Assembly: GCF_001905345.1 (NCBI RefSeq)
Contig: NZ_LFBV01000010.1
Location: forward strand, 124,001-188,000
DNA: 64,000 nt
Direction: 5' to 3'
Origin: Streptomyces uncialis
GTDB taxonomy: Bacteria > Actinomycetota > Actinomycetes > Streptomycetales > Streptomycetaceae
The position numbers were made by a program, and so were the translations under genes. A model generated the notes under the pieces. It was not told the DNA's origin. It saw nothing but the letters and a program-made list of their open reading frames with translations, and did no database searches. The stretch's first letter is position 1. Each line of letters begins with the position of its first letter. Below are positions 35,783-44,883 of this stretch, in pieces.

Positions 35783-36201
35783 CGGGACCTCCAGGGTGGG
35801 GCGAGGGTCGCCTGGTCCGGCGGCCTCGCGCCCGTGCCGAGCGATTTTTCCTCAGAACCAGCGGAAAGCCAATGAAAACAGACAGATGTGACGTGATGTA
35901 ATTTACCGGAACCTCAGCTGCTCGGTGCCACGGGGACGGCAAGCCCGCCCTGTCACGGCCTGGAGGGGCAGTGACGGGCACCTCGGGGCCGAGGCTACCG
36001 TGCGGCGGGGCGCGGAGGGTGACGTACCGTCGGTCCCGCCCGTCGCGAGCCCCGGGCTTTCACTCTCGGGGACGTGCCCCGGACACCCGGTCGGAGGTGC
36101 CGGCCACGGCTTCCGCGGGGTGTCGCGGGTCATGGTTTTCCTGGCGGCTCAACCCTGGGGGCCGTCAGCACGTCGTGCAAGGCGACAGAGGGGAGCCGGA
36201 G
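35783..36201. other. Divergent intergenic region DUF3145 / SGNH lipoprotein
   Basis: 419 bases. An AT-rich stretch at about 35865-35910 (AATGAAAACAGACAGATG ... GATGTAATTTACC) probably holds the DUF3145 promoter. The right part is GC-rich leader; GGGGAG lies close to the SGNH start. No other gene is supported. Confidence 0.5.
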
Positions 36202-37125
36202 ATGCGCAGGCGTAGACACCGTCCAGGCCCGGCCGGCCGGGGTTCGCGGAAGGCCGTGGTGACGGCCGCGGCGGTGCTGGCGGGGGTCGTGGGACTGAGC
36301 GGTTGCGACGCGGTGGGCGGTGACGAGCCCGCTCCGTTCAGCGCGTCGGACAAGGCGAAACCGAAGCGGCTGTGGGACCGCAGTCCCCGGTCGATGGCGG
36401 CGATCGGGGACTCGATCACCCGGGCGTTCGACGCCTGCTCGGTGCTGTCGGACTGTCCGGAGGCGTCCTGGGCGACCGGTTCCGACGCGACGGTCCGCAG
36501 TCTGGCGGTCCGGCTGCTGGGCCGGACGGGTGCGGAGCGGCGGAGCTGGAACTACGCGCGGACCGGGGCCCGGATGGTGGATCTGCCGGAGCAGATGCGG
36601 CAGGCGGCGGCGCACAAGCCGGGGCTGGTGACGGTGCTGGCGGGGGCCAATGACGCGTGCCGGTCGTCGGTGGCGGCGATGACCCCGGTGGAGGACTTCC
36701 GCGCGGACTTCGAGCAGGCGATGCGCACGCTCCGGCGGACGTCGCCCACGTCCCAGGTGTACGTGGCGAGCGTGCCGGACCTGAAGCGGCTGTGGGAGGC
36801 GGGCCGGGGGAACGCGCTGGGCAAGGAGGTGTGGAAGCTGGGGATCTGCCCGTCGATGCTGAAGGACTCGGACGCGCTGGACAGCAAGTCGCAGGCGCGG
36901 CGGGACCGGGTGCGGGAGCAGGTGGTGCGGTACAACACGGCCCTCAAGGAGGTCTGTGCGAAGGATCTGCGGTGCCGTTACGACGGGGGCGCGGTGTTCG
37001 GGTACCGGTTCGACGACACGCAGCTGAGCACCTGGGACTGGTTCCACCCCAGCAAGGACGGTCAGTCGCGGCTGGCGGAGATCGCCTACCGGAAGGTGAC
37101 CTCCCGTACGCCGCCCGCGTCCTGA
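36202..37125 (+). CDS. SGNH/GDSL-family lipoprotein hydrolase
   Basis: 307 residues. A twin-Arg-like basic N-terminus and hydrophobic stretch end in the lipobox LSGC, so the mature protein is anchored as a lipoprotein outside the cell. The SGNH blocks are present: AAIGDSITRAF (Ser nucleophile), ARTGAR (Gly), LAGANDAC (Asn), and DWFHPSKDGQ (catalytic Asp/His). It is probably an esterase or lipase, or an enzyme that trims acyl groups from surface glycans. Monocistronic; GH3 converges on it after 91 bases. Confidence 0.9.
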   Translation: MRRRRHRPGPAGRGSRKAVVTAAAVLAGVVGLSGCDAVGGDEPAPFSASDKAKPKRLWDRSPRSMAAIGDSITRAFDACSVLSDCPEASWATGSDATVRSLAVRLLGRTGAERRSWNYARTGARMVDLPEQMRQAAAHKPGLVTVLAGANDACRSSVAAMTPVEDFRADFEQAMRTLRRTSPTSQVYVASVPDLKRLWEAGRGNALGKEVWKLGICPSMLKDSDALDSKSQARRDRVREQVVRYNTALKEVCAKDLRCRYDGGAVFGYRFDDTQLSTWDWFHPSKDGQSRLAEIAYRKVTSRTPPAS

Positions 37126-37216
37126 CAGTGTCCGAGTCCTGACGGGCGCGGGGCATGTGCGGTGTGCCGGGGGTGGGCCGCGCGGGGCCCGGTGCGGGCG
37201 CCGCGCGGTCCCGTTC

Positions 37217-39736
37217 TCAGACCTTGAGGTCCGCCCGCAGCCGCAGGTCGGCGACGGAGCGGCCCGCTTCGACGGTGTACGGGCCGTCCGCGAGGTACCA
37301 GCCCACGGTCTGCTCGTCCCAGACCTCGAACGCGCGGCGGGCCACGGTGATCACGGCTTCGGCCGTCCCGCCGGGCGCCGCCTCGACCCCGGCGAATCCC
37401 GCGAGGCGGCGGGCGGGCCGTCCGTGGCGGGCCGGGTCGGCGGGGGCGAGGTACACCTGGACGACCTCGCGTCCGGCGCGGAGCCCGGTGTTGCGGACCC
37501 GTACCCGTACGGTGAGCGCGTCGGGCGCCTCGCCCTCGACGGTGAGCGACTCGTAGGTCCAGTCGGTGTAGCCGAGGCCGTGTCCGAAGGGGTGGACGGG
37601 CCGGGCTCCGGCGCGTTCCCAGGCGGTGTACCCGATGAACACGTCCTCCGTGTAGTCGAGGACGCCGTTCTCGGGGACCACCCGGGTGACCGGGGTGTCG
37701 GCGAGGGTGCCCCAGGTGGTGGGCAGGCGTCCGCCGGGCTCCTCGGCGCCGAGGAGGACGTCGGCGAGTGCGGCGCCGCCCTCCTGGCCGGGGAACCAGG
37801 TCAGCAGGACGGCCGGTACGTCGCTCTGCCAGGGGAGTTCCACGGGGGCCCCGGAGTTGACGACGACCACGGTCCGGGGGTTGGCGGCGGCGACGGCGCG
37901 GACGAGTTCGTCCTGGTGGCCGGGCAGGGCGAGGCCGGTGCGGTCGAAGCCCTCGGACTCGACGCGTTCGGTGGTGGCGACGACCACGACGGCGGTGTCG
38001 GCGGCGCGGGCCGCGCGGACGGCCTCCGCGACGAGGTCGGCGGGGTCGCGGCGGGGTCCGAGGTGCAGCAGGGAGAACACCACCCCGGCCAGTGGGGCGG
38101 AGGTGTTCGCCTTGGGGGTGAACCGCAGGGACACCGGGACGTCCACGCCTTCGGTGAGGGTGACGTGGCCGCGTTCCCTCGCCTCGCCGAAGAACGCGGC
38201 GAAGGGGTCGTCTCCGGCGCCGGTGGAGTCGTCGCCGGAGTGCAGTTCGCGGCCGTCGACGGTGAGGGTGAGGGCGCCGTGGCCGCGGGTGCCGAAGGTG
38301 TGCTCGCCGGACTCGCGGGGGGTGAACGTCCCGGTGATCTCGACGCTGTGCAGGGCGTCGTGGGTGACACCGTCGGGCAGGTCGTCACCGAGCCACTGGA
38401 CGTGTCCGCCCGGCAGACCGGCGGTGGCGAGGACGGTGCCGTCGGCGGCGCGGCAGATCGCCTGGAGCGCGAAGCCCGCCGCGGCGGGGTCGAGTTCGTC
38501 GTTGGGGTCGGCGCCGACGGAGTAGCTGAGGTTCCCTTCGGGGAGGGCCGCGGTGAGGCCGTCGAGGGGGGAGACGATCCGGTCGGGGAAGACGGTGGCG
38601 GAGCCGCCGCCGAGGACCCGGGCGTCGCGGGCGGCGGCGCCGATCAGGGCGATCCGCCCCCCGGCGGCGATCGGCAGGACCGGGGCGGCAGCGGCCGTGC
38701 CGGTACCGGGTGCGGTCCCGGTCGGGGTGCCGGGGACCGGCTCGTTGCGGACGAGGACGAAGCCGCGGCGGGCGATCTCCCTGGCCAGGGCGCGGCCGTC
38801 GACGGTCGCGGGCGGCTCGGTGACGACGGGTTCGGCGCCGTCCAGCGCGCCGGTGCGGGCGGCGAGCAGCAGGACCCGCCGGACGGCCCGGTCGACATGG
38901 GCCACGTCGATGTCCCCCGCGCGGACCGCGGCGGCCAGCGTGTCCCCGTAGACGGTCCGGGGGCCGGGCATCGCGACGTCGAGGCCGCCTTCGAGGGCGG
39001 CCTTGGTGTCGCGGGCGGCGAGCCAGTCGGAGACGTTGTACCCGTCGAAGCCCCATTCGCCGCGCAGGACCTCGTTCACGAGGTAGCGGTGCTCGGTCAT
39101 GGTGGTGCCGTTGACGGAGTTGTAGGCGGTCATGATGCCCCACGGGTGGGCGTTCGCCACCACCGTCTCGAAGGGGGCCAGGTACAGCTCGCGCAGGGCG
39201 CGGGCGGAGACCCGGTTGTCGACGGTGAAGCGGTCGGTCTCGGCGTCGTTGGCGACGAAGTGCTTGACGGTGGTGCCGACCCCGCCGGACTGCACGCCCC
39301 GCACATATCCGGCGGCGACGGCGCCGGTCAGCAGCGGGTCCTCGCTGTACGCCTCGAAGTGGCGTCCCCCGAGCGGTGAGCGGTGCAGGTTGACGGTCGG
39401 CGCGAGCAGGACGTGGACGCCCTTGCGGCGTGCCTCCTGGGCGAGGAGGACTCCGGCGCGGTGGGCGAGGTCCGGGTCCCAGGCGGCGGCGAGCGCGGTC
39501 GGTGACGGCAGGGCGATGGACGGGTCGTCGGCGCTCCAGCGCACTCCGCGGACGCCGACCGGGCCGTCCGACATGACCAGGGACCGCAGGCCGATCCCGG
39601 GGACGGCGGGCAGCGACCACATGTCCTGTCCGGCGAGGAGTCGCGCCTTGGTGTCCAGGTCGAGCCGGGCGAGCGCGGCGTCGGCGGCGGCCTCCCTGGC
39701 CCGGTCGGCCGGGGTGCGGCTGGTGCGGTCCGTCAT
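37217..39736 (-). CDS. Glycoside hydrolase family 3 beta-glucosidase with PA14-like insert
   Basis: 839 residues from ATG at 39736 (AGGAGG six bases upstream). Domains in order: GH3 N-terminal barrel with KHFVANDAETDRF and the nucleophile Asp in GFDGYNVSDWLAARD; GH3 C-terminal domain from about residue 310 (RGFVLVRNE, IALIGAAARDARVLGGGSA); a PA14-like insert around residues 440-570 (FTPRESGEHTFGTRGHGALTL, landmarks TFGTRGHG and LTVDGREL); fibronectin-III-like end (YTDWTYESL, LRAGREVVQVYL). No signal peptide, so it acts inside the cell on imported beta-glucosides. The divergent TetR gene is its likely repressor. Confidence 0.94.
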   Translation of the reverse strand: MTDRTSRTPADRAREAAADAALARLDLDTKARLLAGQDMWSLPAVPGIGLRSLVMSDGPVGVRGVRWSADDPSIALPSPTALAAAWDPDLAHRAGVLLAQEARRKGVHVLLAPTVNLHRSPLGGRHFEAYSEDPLLTGAVAAGYVRGVQSGGVGTTVKHFVANDAETDRFTVDNRVSARALRELYLAPFETVVANAHPWGIMTAYNSVNGTTMTEHRYLVNEVLRGEWGFDGYNVSDWLAARDTKAALEGGLDVAMPGPRTVYGDTLAAAVRAGDIDVAHVDRAVRRVLLLAARTGALDGAEPVVTEPPATVDGRALAREIARRGFVLVRNEPVPGTPTGTAPGTGTAAAAPVLPIAAGGRIALIGAAARDARVLGGGSATVFPDRIVSPLDGLTAALPEGNLSYSVGADPNDELDPAAAGFALQAICRAADGTVLATAGLPGGHVQWLGDDLPDGVTHDALHSVEITGTFTPRESGEHTFGTRGHGALTLTVDGRELHSGDDSTGAGDDPFAAFFGEARERGHVTLTEGVDVPVSLRFTPKANTSAPLAGVVFSLLHLGPRRDPADLVAEAVRAARAADTAVVVVATTERVESEGFDRTGLALPGHQDELVRAVAAANPRTVVVVNSGAPVELPWQSDVPAVLLTWFPGQEGGAALADVLLGAEEPGGRLPTTWGTLADTPVTRVVPENGVLDYTEDVFIGYTAWERAGARPVHPFGHGLGYTDWTYESLTVEGEAPDALTVRVRVRNTGLRAGREVVQVYLAPADPARHGRPARRLAGFAGVEAAPGGTAEAVITVARRAFEVWDEQTVGWYLADGPYTVEAGRSVADLRLRADLKV

Positions 39737-39818
39737 GGCGTTCCTCCTGGGGGTGGGCGCGGGTCCGGCCCGTTCCGGTCCTTCCATCCTGCACCCGTAC
39801 CTGTGAATCGGTAGGTTT

Positions 39819-39836
39819 CGTTATCTTCTCGTTATC
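39819..39836. promoter_or_regulatory. CGTTATC direct repeats between GH3 and TetR genes
   Basis: Two CGTTATC copies 11 bases apart (39819-39825 and 39830-39836), one helical turn, lie in the AT-rich island between the divergent start codons. GTTT and AAAC flank the pair symmetrically. It is a candidate operator for the adjacent TetR protein. Confidence 0.45.
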
Positions 39837-39892
39837 AAACGATGTCGTACGGTCCTGGGGACGGCAACGGGCAGCGGAGAGGGGACCGGCGG

Positions 39893-40465
39893 ATGGCGCC
39901 CAGGACCAGGAAGGACGCGCGGCGGGCCGAGATCGTCCGGGCCGCGCTGGAGGCGATCGCGGAGCGCGGCTACCGCGGCGCGAGCCTCGCCTCGGTCGCC
40001 GAGCGGGTCGGGCTCACCCAGCAGGGGCTGCTGCACTACTTCCCCACCAAGGACGACCTGCTCGTGGCGGTCCTCGCGGAGCGCGACCAGTGGGACTCGG
40101 CCCCAGGGTCCGGCTGGCGCGCCGATCTGCTCGCCGCGCTCGTCGAGTACAACGTGATGCGGCCCGGGGTGGTGCAGACGTTCTCCGCGCTGCTCGGGGA
40201 GAGCGTCACCGAGGACCATCCGGCGCGCCCGTACTTCACCCTGCGGTACACGAGGGTCCGCGCGGAGATGGCGCGGTCGCTGCGCGGCGAGTACGGGGAG
40301 CGGCTGCCGTCCGGGCTCACCCCCGAGCAGGCGGCGCCCCTGCTGGTCGCGGTCATGGACGGTCTCCAGTACCAGTGGCTGCTCGATCCGGAGGCGGTGG
40401 ACATGGCGGAGGCGTTCCGCGCGTTCCTGACCCTCCTGGGTACGGAGCCCCGTACGGGGAGTTGA
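39893..40465 (+). CDS. TetR-family transcriptional regulator
   Basis: 190 residues from ATG at 39893, chosen for GAGAGGGGA upstream; ATG 39842 would add 17 residues with no RBS. Helix-turn-helix: EIVRAALEAIAERGYRGASLASVAERVGLTQQGLLHYF (landmarks GASLASVAERVG and LHYFPTKDDL). The C-terminal domain is of the TetR_C sort that binds sugars or small hydrophobics. It diverges from GH3 and probably controls it. Confidence 0.9.
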   Translation: MAPRTRKDARRAEIVRAALEAIAERGYRGASLASVAERVGLTQQGLLHYFPTKDDLLVAVLAERDQWDSAPGSGWRADLLAALVEYNVMRPGVVQTFSALLGESVTEDHPARPYFTLRYTRVRAEMARSLRGEYGERLPSGLTPEQAAPLLVAVMDGLQYQWLLDPEAVDMAEAFRAFLTLLGTEPRTGS

Positions 40466-40606
40466 CCGGGGCGGGGACGGTGCGCGGGGCGGGACCCGGC
40501 TGCCGTCCCGGGGGACCTGGGAGCTGGTGCGGGAACTTGTGGGGCTGGTGCGGGGAACTCCCGTACCGCGATACTCACTCCACCCCACAGGCAACGGAGG
40601 TCTCAC

Positions 40607-41899
40607 GTGCACGGTTCGACACGGACGGCGACACGTACGGTGGCGCTCGCGGCAGCACTCCTGCTCGGCCTCACCGGCTCCCCCGCGACGGCCGCCCCGG
40701 CGGCCGGCGCGGACATCGGCACCCCGACGGCCGAGGAACGGCGGCTCGACCGGGCCGTGCCGCAGGAGATCCTGCGGCGCTCCGGATTCGCCGCGCTCAC
40801 CCCCGCGTTCGGCCGTGCGCTGGCCTCCGCGGACTCCTACGGCGAGGCGCGGCGGGCCGTCGACCGGCACGGCTCGGCGCTGTGGGACCGCGCGGTGGAC
40901 CGGGCGCAGGGCCGGGGCCCGGTACGGGGGGACCTGAGCCGGGACGACGACCGGCCGCTGTACTGGGCGCGGCTGGCGATGAGCCGGGAACTGCGCTCCT
41001 GGCAGCCTGGGTTCGAGCTGGGCGGGGAGCGGCGGGCGCGGCTCGTCGAGCTGCTGGAGACGGTGTCCCGGGGGCAGGACTCCCTCCGTTTCCCCGAGCG
41101 GGACGGTGACCGGCGCGGGGCGGGGGCGCCGCTGCGGATACTGGTGACCGGGTTCGACCCGTTCACCCTCGACCGCGACATCCGGATCAGCAATCCTTCG
41201 GGCGCCGCCGCGCTCGCCCTGGACGGCACGGTGATCCGGACCGCGCGGGGGCCCGCGCGGATCGAGACCGCGGTGTTCCCGGTGCGCTGGCAGGACTTCG
41301 CGGACGGTGAGGTCGAGCGGACGCTCGGGCCCCATCTCGACGACATCGATCTGCTGACCACCATCAGCCAGGGCCGGGTGGGCCGCTTCGACGTGGAGCG
41401 GACCAACGGGGCGTGGCGCGGGGGCTTCCCCGACAACGACAACGTCTCCCGTACGGAGACCGTGCCGGTCGCCGGGCTGACCGGCGTCCAGCCGCAGTGG
41501 TCGTCCAGCAGCCTGCCGTACGCGGCGATCGTGGCCGCGCCGACCGGGCGGTTCCCGGTACGGGACAACACGGCCGTGACGGAGATCCCGCTCGGGGGTA
41601 CGGCGGCGGTGGACCGGGCGGACGGGCCGACGGCGGGGTCCACGGCGCGGGCCGGGGGCGGGGGCAACTATCTGTCCAACGAGATCGCGTACCGGGCGAC
41701 GCTGCTGCGGGACCGGTTCGGTCCGGCGGGGCTGCCGGTGGGGCATCTGCACACGCCCGTGCTGGAGTTCGGGGCGGGTAACACGGATCCCGTGACCGGG
41801 GTGGTGAGCGATCCCGGGCATGTGCGCAACCGCGTCGACATCGTGGCCCAGATCCGCACGGTCCTGACGGTCGCGGTCCGCAGTTCCCCGCGCCCCTAG
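40607..41899 (+). CDS. Secreted C15 pyroglutamyl-peptidase-like protein with Cys-to-Ser change
   Basis: 430 residues from GTG (GGAGG upstream), with a Sec signal peptide (ALAAALLLGLTGSPATA). Residues 1-165 are a helical extension not found in standard pyrrolidone-carboxylate peptidases. From residue about 175 the C15 fold is seen: ILVTGFDPFTLD, ISQGRVGRFDVERTNGAW (catalytic Glu), GGGGNYLSNEIAYRA, and GHLHTPVLEFG (His382). The catalytic Cys of YLCN is Ser357 here, so the protein may be a serine variant or inactive. The final residues SSPRP and the stop are encoded by the intergenic repeat box at 41879. Confidence 0.82.
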   Translation: MHGSTRTATRTVALAAALLLGLTGSPATAAPAAGADIGTPTAEERRLDRAVPQEILRRSGFAALTPAFGRALASADSYGEARRAVDRHGSALWDRAVDRAQGRGPVRGDLSRDDDRPLYWARLAMSRELRSWQPGFELGGERRARLVELLETVSRGQDSLRFPERDGDRRGAGAPLRILVTGFDPFTLDRDIRISNPSGAAALALDGTVIRTARGPARIETAVFPVRWQDFADGEVERTLGPHLDDIDLLTTISQGRVGRFDVERTNGAWRGGFPDNDNVSRTETVPVAGLTGVQPQWSSSSLPYAAIVAAPTGRFPVRDNTAVTEIPLGGTAAVDRADGPTAGSTARAGGGGNYLSNEIAYRATLLRDRFGPAGLPVGHLHTPVLEFGAGNTDPVTGVVSDPGHVRNRVDIVAQIRTVLTVAVRSSPRP

Positions 41900-42351
41900 G
41901 TTCCTTCGGCTGGGCGCACCTGTCCCTTTGCGGGTACTGACGGGGGTGCGCAGTTCCTCGCGCCCCTGGATGCTGCCCCTTCGGGCTGTTCGTCGGGTGC
42001 GGGTGCGCCCTCGTCTTTTGCGCAGTTCCCCGCGCCCCTTTGGGGGCGCCCGCCTGGGGCTGTCGTCAGTCTGCGGGCTGTCAGCAAGCTGGGCCGGGGT
42101 TCAAGCCATCCTCCTCGCGCAGTCGCTCGGCTGCGGGAGGGGGTGGGCGGGAATCTCTGCCCGCAGACTCCGATGCTCTTCAGCAGAGCTAGGGGAACGT
42201 CCGACCGAGCGCGTTGGAGCGAGGACGGAGAATCCCGACCGGCCCCGACCCGAAGAACAAACAGAACGCGCCCCAAAGGGGCGCGGGGAACTGCGCAAAC
42301 CCACCGAGCGACGGCACAGGAACAATCGCGCCCAGCCGGACAGACCTCAGA
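41879..42351. repeat. Intergenic repeat block B
   Basis: Forward GCGCAGTTCCCCGCGCCCC-type boxes lie at 41879, 41949 and 42019. A core at 42132-42297 matches block C (59881-60047) almost base for base. A box in reverse orientation lies at about 42280-42297, followed by GCGCCCAGCCGGACAGACCT. The block fills the gap between the convergent C15-like and EI24 genes. Both strands carry open frames in the core, but these look like by-products of the repeat. Confidence 0.85.
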
Positions 42352-42359
42352 AGCGAGAA

Positions 42360-43139
42360 CTACGCCGCGTCCGCCACCGAGCCGGACGGCTTCTGGTCCT
42401 CGCCCATCAGGTCCCGTGCCATCATCGTCGCCCCCGCGACCGCCCCGGGCATCAGGAACACCGCGACGAACGGCACGAGGAAGGCCAGCGCCAGCGGCGT
42501 ACCGAAGCCCCAGACCATCATGCGGCGGTCCCGCAGCATCTGAAGACGCGTACGGACATTGATGCGGCGCCGCTGAAGGGCGACCGCGGTCAGCTCCTCC
42601 GTGAGGAAGAAGCCGGTGACGAGGAACCCGATCACGGGGATCAGCGTCTGCCCGACGACCGGGATGAACCCGAGGCCGAACAGCAGCACGCCCCACACCG
42701 CCGCGCGGGCCACGATCCGCAGACTGTCCCGCGCGGAGATCCACAGTTCCTTCCACAGCGGCAGGTCGGACACGGGAGCCGTCCCGTCGGGGGACACGTC
42801 CCGGTCGACCTGCTCGGACAGCTCCTCGTAGAAGGGCTGGCCGATGAGCAGCGTCACGGCGGTGAAGGTGACGACGGCCAGCAGCAGCGACAGCCCGAAG
42901 AGCAGGGCCGTCAGGAAGCCGCGGAACAGGCCGAGCCAGGGCGAGCCCCAGTCGTCGGCGAACGGGGTCGCCCAGCCCACGAAGTCGTCGCCCCACAGGA
43001 ACAGGCCCACCAGGGCACCCGCGTAGAGGACGAGCGTCACGAGTCCCGGTATCAGTCCGAGGCCGAACGCCTTGCCGTGGGCGGCGACCCAGCGCTGCCC
43101 GCTCACCAAATACTTGAACCCCACCCCAAGATCACGCAT
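42360..43139 (-). CDS. EI24 / CysZ-like membrane protein
   Basis: 259 residues. Four to five hydrophobic segments are separated by a cytoplasmic loop (EELSEQVDRDVSPDG), with the family marks GLGLIPGLVTLVLYAG, LGFIPVVGQTLIPVIG and FLTEELTAVALQRRR. The family includes sulfate transporter CysZ, but actinobacterial members have no proven function. It is alone on its strand, with block B directly downstream. Confidence 0.85.
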   Translation of the reverse strand: MRDLGVGFKYLVSGQRWVAAHGKAFGLGLIPGLVTLVLYAGALVGLFLWGDDFVGWATPFADDWGSPWLGLFRGFLTALLFGLSLLLAVVTFTAVTLLIGQPFYEELSEQVDRDVSPDGTAPVSDLPLWKELWISARDSLRIVARAAVWGVLLFGLGFIPVVGQTLIPVIGFLVTGFFLTEELTAVALQRRRINVRTRLQMLRDRRMMVWGFGTPLALAFLVPFVAVFLMPGAVAGATMMARDLMGEDQKPSGSVADAA

Positions 43140-43239
43140 AGGCGCACGATACCCGGGGCGGGGCGGGGGTCCTGACGGCCGGGACGCGGCCGTCAGAACA
43201 CTGTGACGGTCGTGTCGATGCTGTGACGGGCGGGCCCGG

Positions 43240-44259
43240 TCAGCTGTCGAGGGTGACGATCATCTTGCCCGTGTTGTCGCCGCGCAGCACCCCGAGGAAC
43301 GCCTCCAGCGTGTTCTCGATGCCGTGGACGACGGTCTCGCGGTACTTCAGCTCCCCGGACCGCACCCAGCCGCCGACCTCCTGGACGAACTCCGGCTGGA
43401 GGTCGTAGTGGTCGCCGACGAGGAAGCCCTGGATACGGCCCCGGGTCTGGATCAGCCGGGCGAGGTTGCGGGGGCCGGGGGACGCCTCGGTGTCGTTGTA
43501 GACGGAGATCGCTCCGCAGATCGCGATGCGGCCGTCCCGGTTGAGGCTGCCGATCGCCGCTTCGAGGTGGTCGCCGCCGACATTGTCGAAGTAGACGTCG
43601 ACGCCGTCGGGCGCCGCGGCCTTCAGCTGTTCGTGGACGGGGCCGTTCTTGTAGTTGAACGCGGCGTCGAACCCGTACTCCTCGGTGAGGAGGCGTACCT
43701 TCTCGTCGGAGCCCGCGGAGCCGATGACCCGGCCCGCGCCCTTGAGCCGGGCGATCTGGCCGACCTGGGAGCCGACGGCCCCGGCCGCGCCGGAGACGAA
43801 GACGGTGTCGCCCTCCTGGAGCGCGGCGACGCGGAGCAGTCCCGCGTACGCGGTGAGACCGGTCATGCCGAGCACACCGAGGTAGGTGCTGAGCGGGGCG
43901 AGGCCGGGGTCGACCTTGACGGCGTGGCTCGCGTCGAACACCGCGTACTCCCGCCAGCCGAGGAAGTGCAGGACGTGGTCACCGACCTCGACGCCCTCGT
44001 CCCGGGAGGCGACGACCTCGCCGACCGCGCCGCCCAGCATCGGCCGGTCCAGCTCGTACGGGTCGACGTAGGTCTTCACGGCGTTCATCCGGCCCCGCAT
44101 ATAGGGGTCGACCGAGAGATGGAGGTTGCGCACCACGACCTGTCCGGGGCCGGGCTCGGGGATCTCCGTCTCGCGCAGGGCGAAGTCGGAGGGCTGCGGC
44201 CAGCCGTGCGGGCGGCTGAGCAGCAGCCATTCACGGGAGGTGGTGGGGGTGGCGGTCAT
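43240..44259 (-). CDS. NADP-dependent medium-chain oxidoreductase (curcumin/leukotriene reductase-like)
   Basis: 339 residues from ATG at 44259. It belongs to the zinc-free MDR family: LHLSVDPYMRGRMN near residue 45, the Rossmann motif VFVSGAAGAVGSQVGQIARLKGA (landmarks SGAAGAVGS), GSAGSDEKVRLL, and DVYFDNVGGDHLEAA. Such enzymes reduce the double bond of enones and alkenals. It diverges from a MarR gene, whose operators lie between the two, so it is probably induced when MarR binds an electrophile. Confidence 0.93.
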   Translation of the reverse strand: MTATPTTSREWLLLSRPHGWPQPSDFALRETEIPEPGPGQVVVRNLHLSVDPYMRGRMNAVKTYVDPYELDRPMLGGAVGEVVASRDEGVEVGDHVLHFLGWREYAVFDASHAVKVDPGLAPLSTYLGVLGMTGLTAYAGLLRVAALQEGDTVFVSGAAGAVGSQVGQIARLKGAGRVIGSAGSDEKVRLLTEEYGFDAAFNYKNGPVHEQLKAAAPDGVDVYFDNVGGDHLEAAIGSLNRDGRIAICGAISVYNDTEASPGPRNLARLIQTRGRIQGFLVGDHYDLQPEFVQEVGGWVRSGELKYRETVVHGIENTLEAFLGVLRGDNTGKMIVTLDS

Positions 44260-44362
44260 GGGGGGACTCTCCTCCTGGGTCGGGCGGTCGGACGCGCGCT
44301 GCCGGGCGAACACACACCGCGCTCCACGCGGTACGTCGTGCGCGGTACCGCACGGGCCGTAC

Positions 44363-44438
44363 TTCACATGGTGAAACTTCACAATCTGAAACAAATACTT
44401 GTCTTAATATTTCATGATGTCAAGTATCGGGGTAACCT
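44363..44438 (+). promoter_or_regulatory. MarR promoter/operator region
   Basis: TTCAC-ATG-GTGAA (44363-44375) is followed by a further TTCAC. ATACTTG and CAAGTAT form a second inverted repeat (44395-44401 / 44421-44427). A TAACCT -10 box at 44433-44438 lies seven bases before ATG 44446, predicting a leaderless marR mRNA. The dyads are placed to block both divergent promoters. Confidence 0.6.
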
Positions 44439-44445
44439 GATCCGT

Positions 44446-44883
44446 ATGGCCACCGAGCACCGCACCCCGCCCGTCGATCCGCTGACCCTGGAGGTCGTCG
44501 AACTGATCGGCGCCGTCGTCGCGCGGTACCACGAGGAGTACGAGGAGGTCGCCGGGCGGCACGCGCTGACCGGGGTGCAGGCCAGGACGCTCGCGCTGCT
44601 GTCGCTCGGGCCGCTGCCGATGCGCCGGGTCGCGGAGAGCCTCAAGTGCGAACCGTCGAACATCACCGGCATCGTGGACCGGCTGGAGGTCCGCGGGCTG
44701 GTGGAACGCCGCGCGGACCCCGACGACCGGCGGGTGAAGCTGGCGGCTGCCACCCCCGAGGGGCAGCGGCTCGCCCGCGTCCTGCGCGACTCCCTGGACT
44801 TCGCCCGGGAACCCCTCGCCGCGCTCTCCGACGCCGAACGGCTCGCCCTGCGCGACCTGCTGCGCCGGATGCTCCCGGTCTGA
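44446..44883 (+). CDS. MarR-family transcriptional regulator
   Basis: 145 residues, normal MarR length. The winged helix-turn-helix is PLPMRRVAESLKCEPSNITGIVDRLEVRGLVERRADPDDRRVKLAAATPEG (landmarks SNITGIVDRLE and RADPDDRRVK). A single Cys lies at the start of the recognition helix (SLKCEPSN), a place that could sense oxidants or electrophiles, as in some OhrR/MarR proteins. It diverges from the MDR oxidoreductase and likely represses both. Confidence 0.93.
   Translation: MATEHRTPPVDPLTLEVVELIGAVVARYHEEYEEVAGRHALTGVQARTLALLSLGPLPMRRVAESLKCEPSNITGIVDRLEVRGLVERRADPDDRRVKLAAATPEGQRLARVLRDSLDFAREPLAALSDAERLALRDLLRRMLPV

Noticed and set aside
42143-42562. Plus-strand frame in block B whose start matches a frame in block C (59893)
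   Set aside because: The shared peptide comes from the repeated DNA core; both frames diverge after the core and run into neighbouring genes in antisense. I take it as part of the repeat, not a gene.
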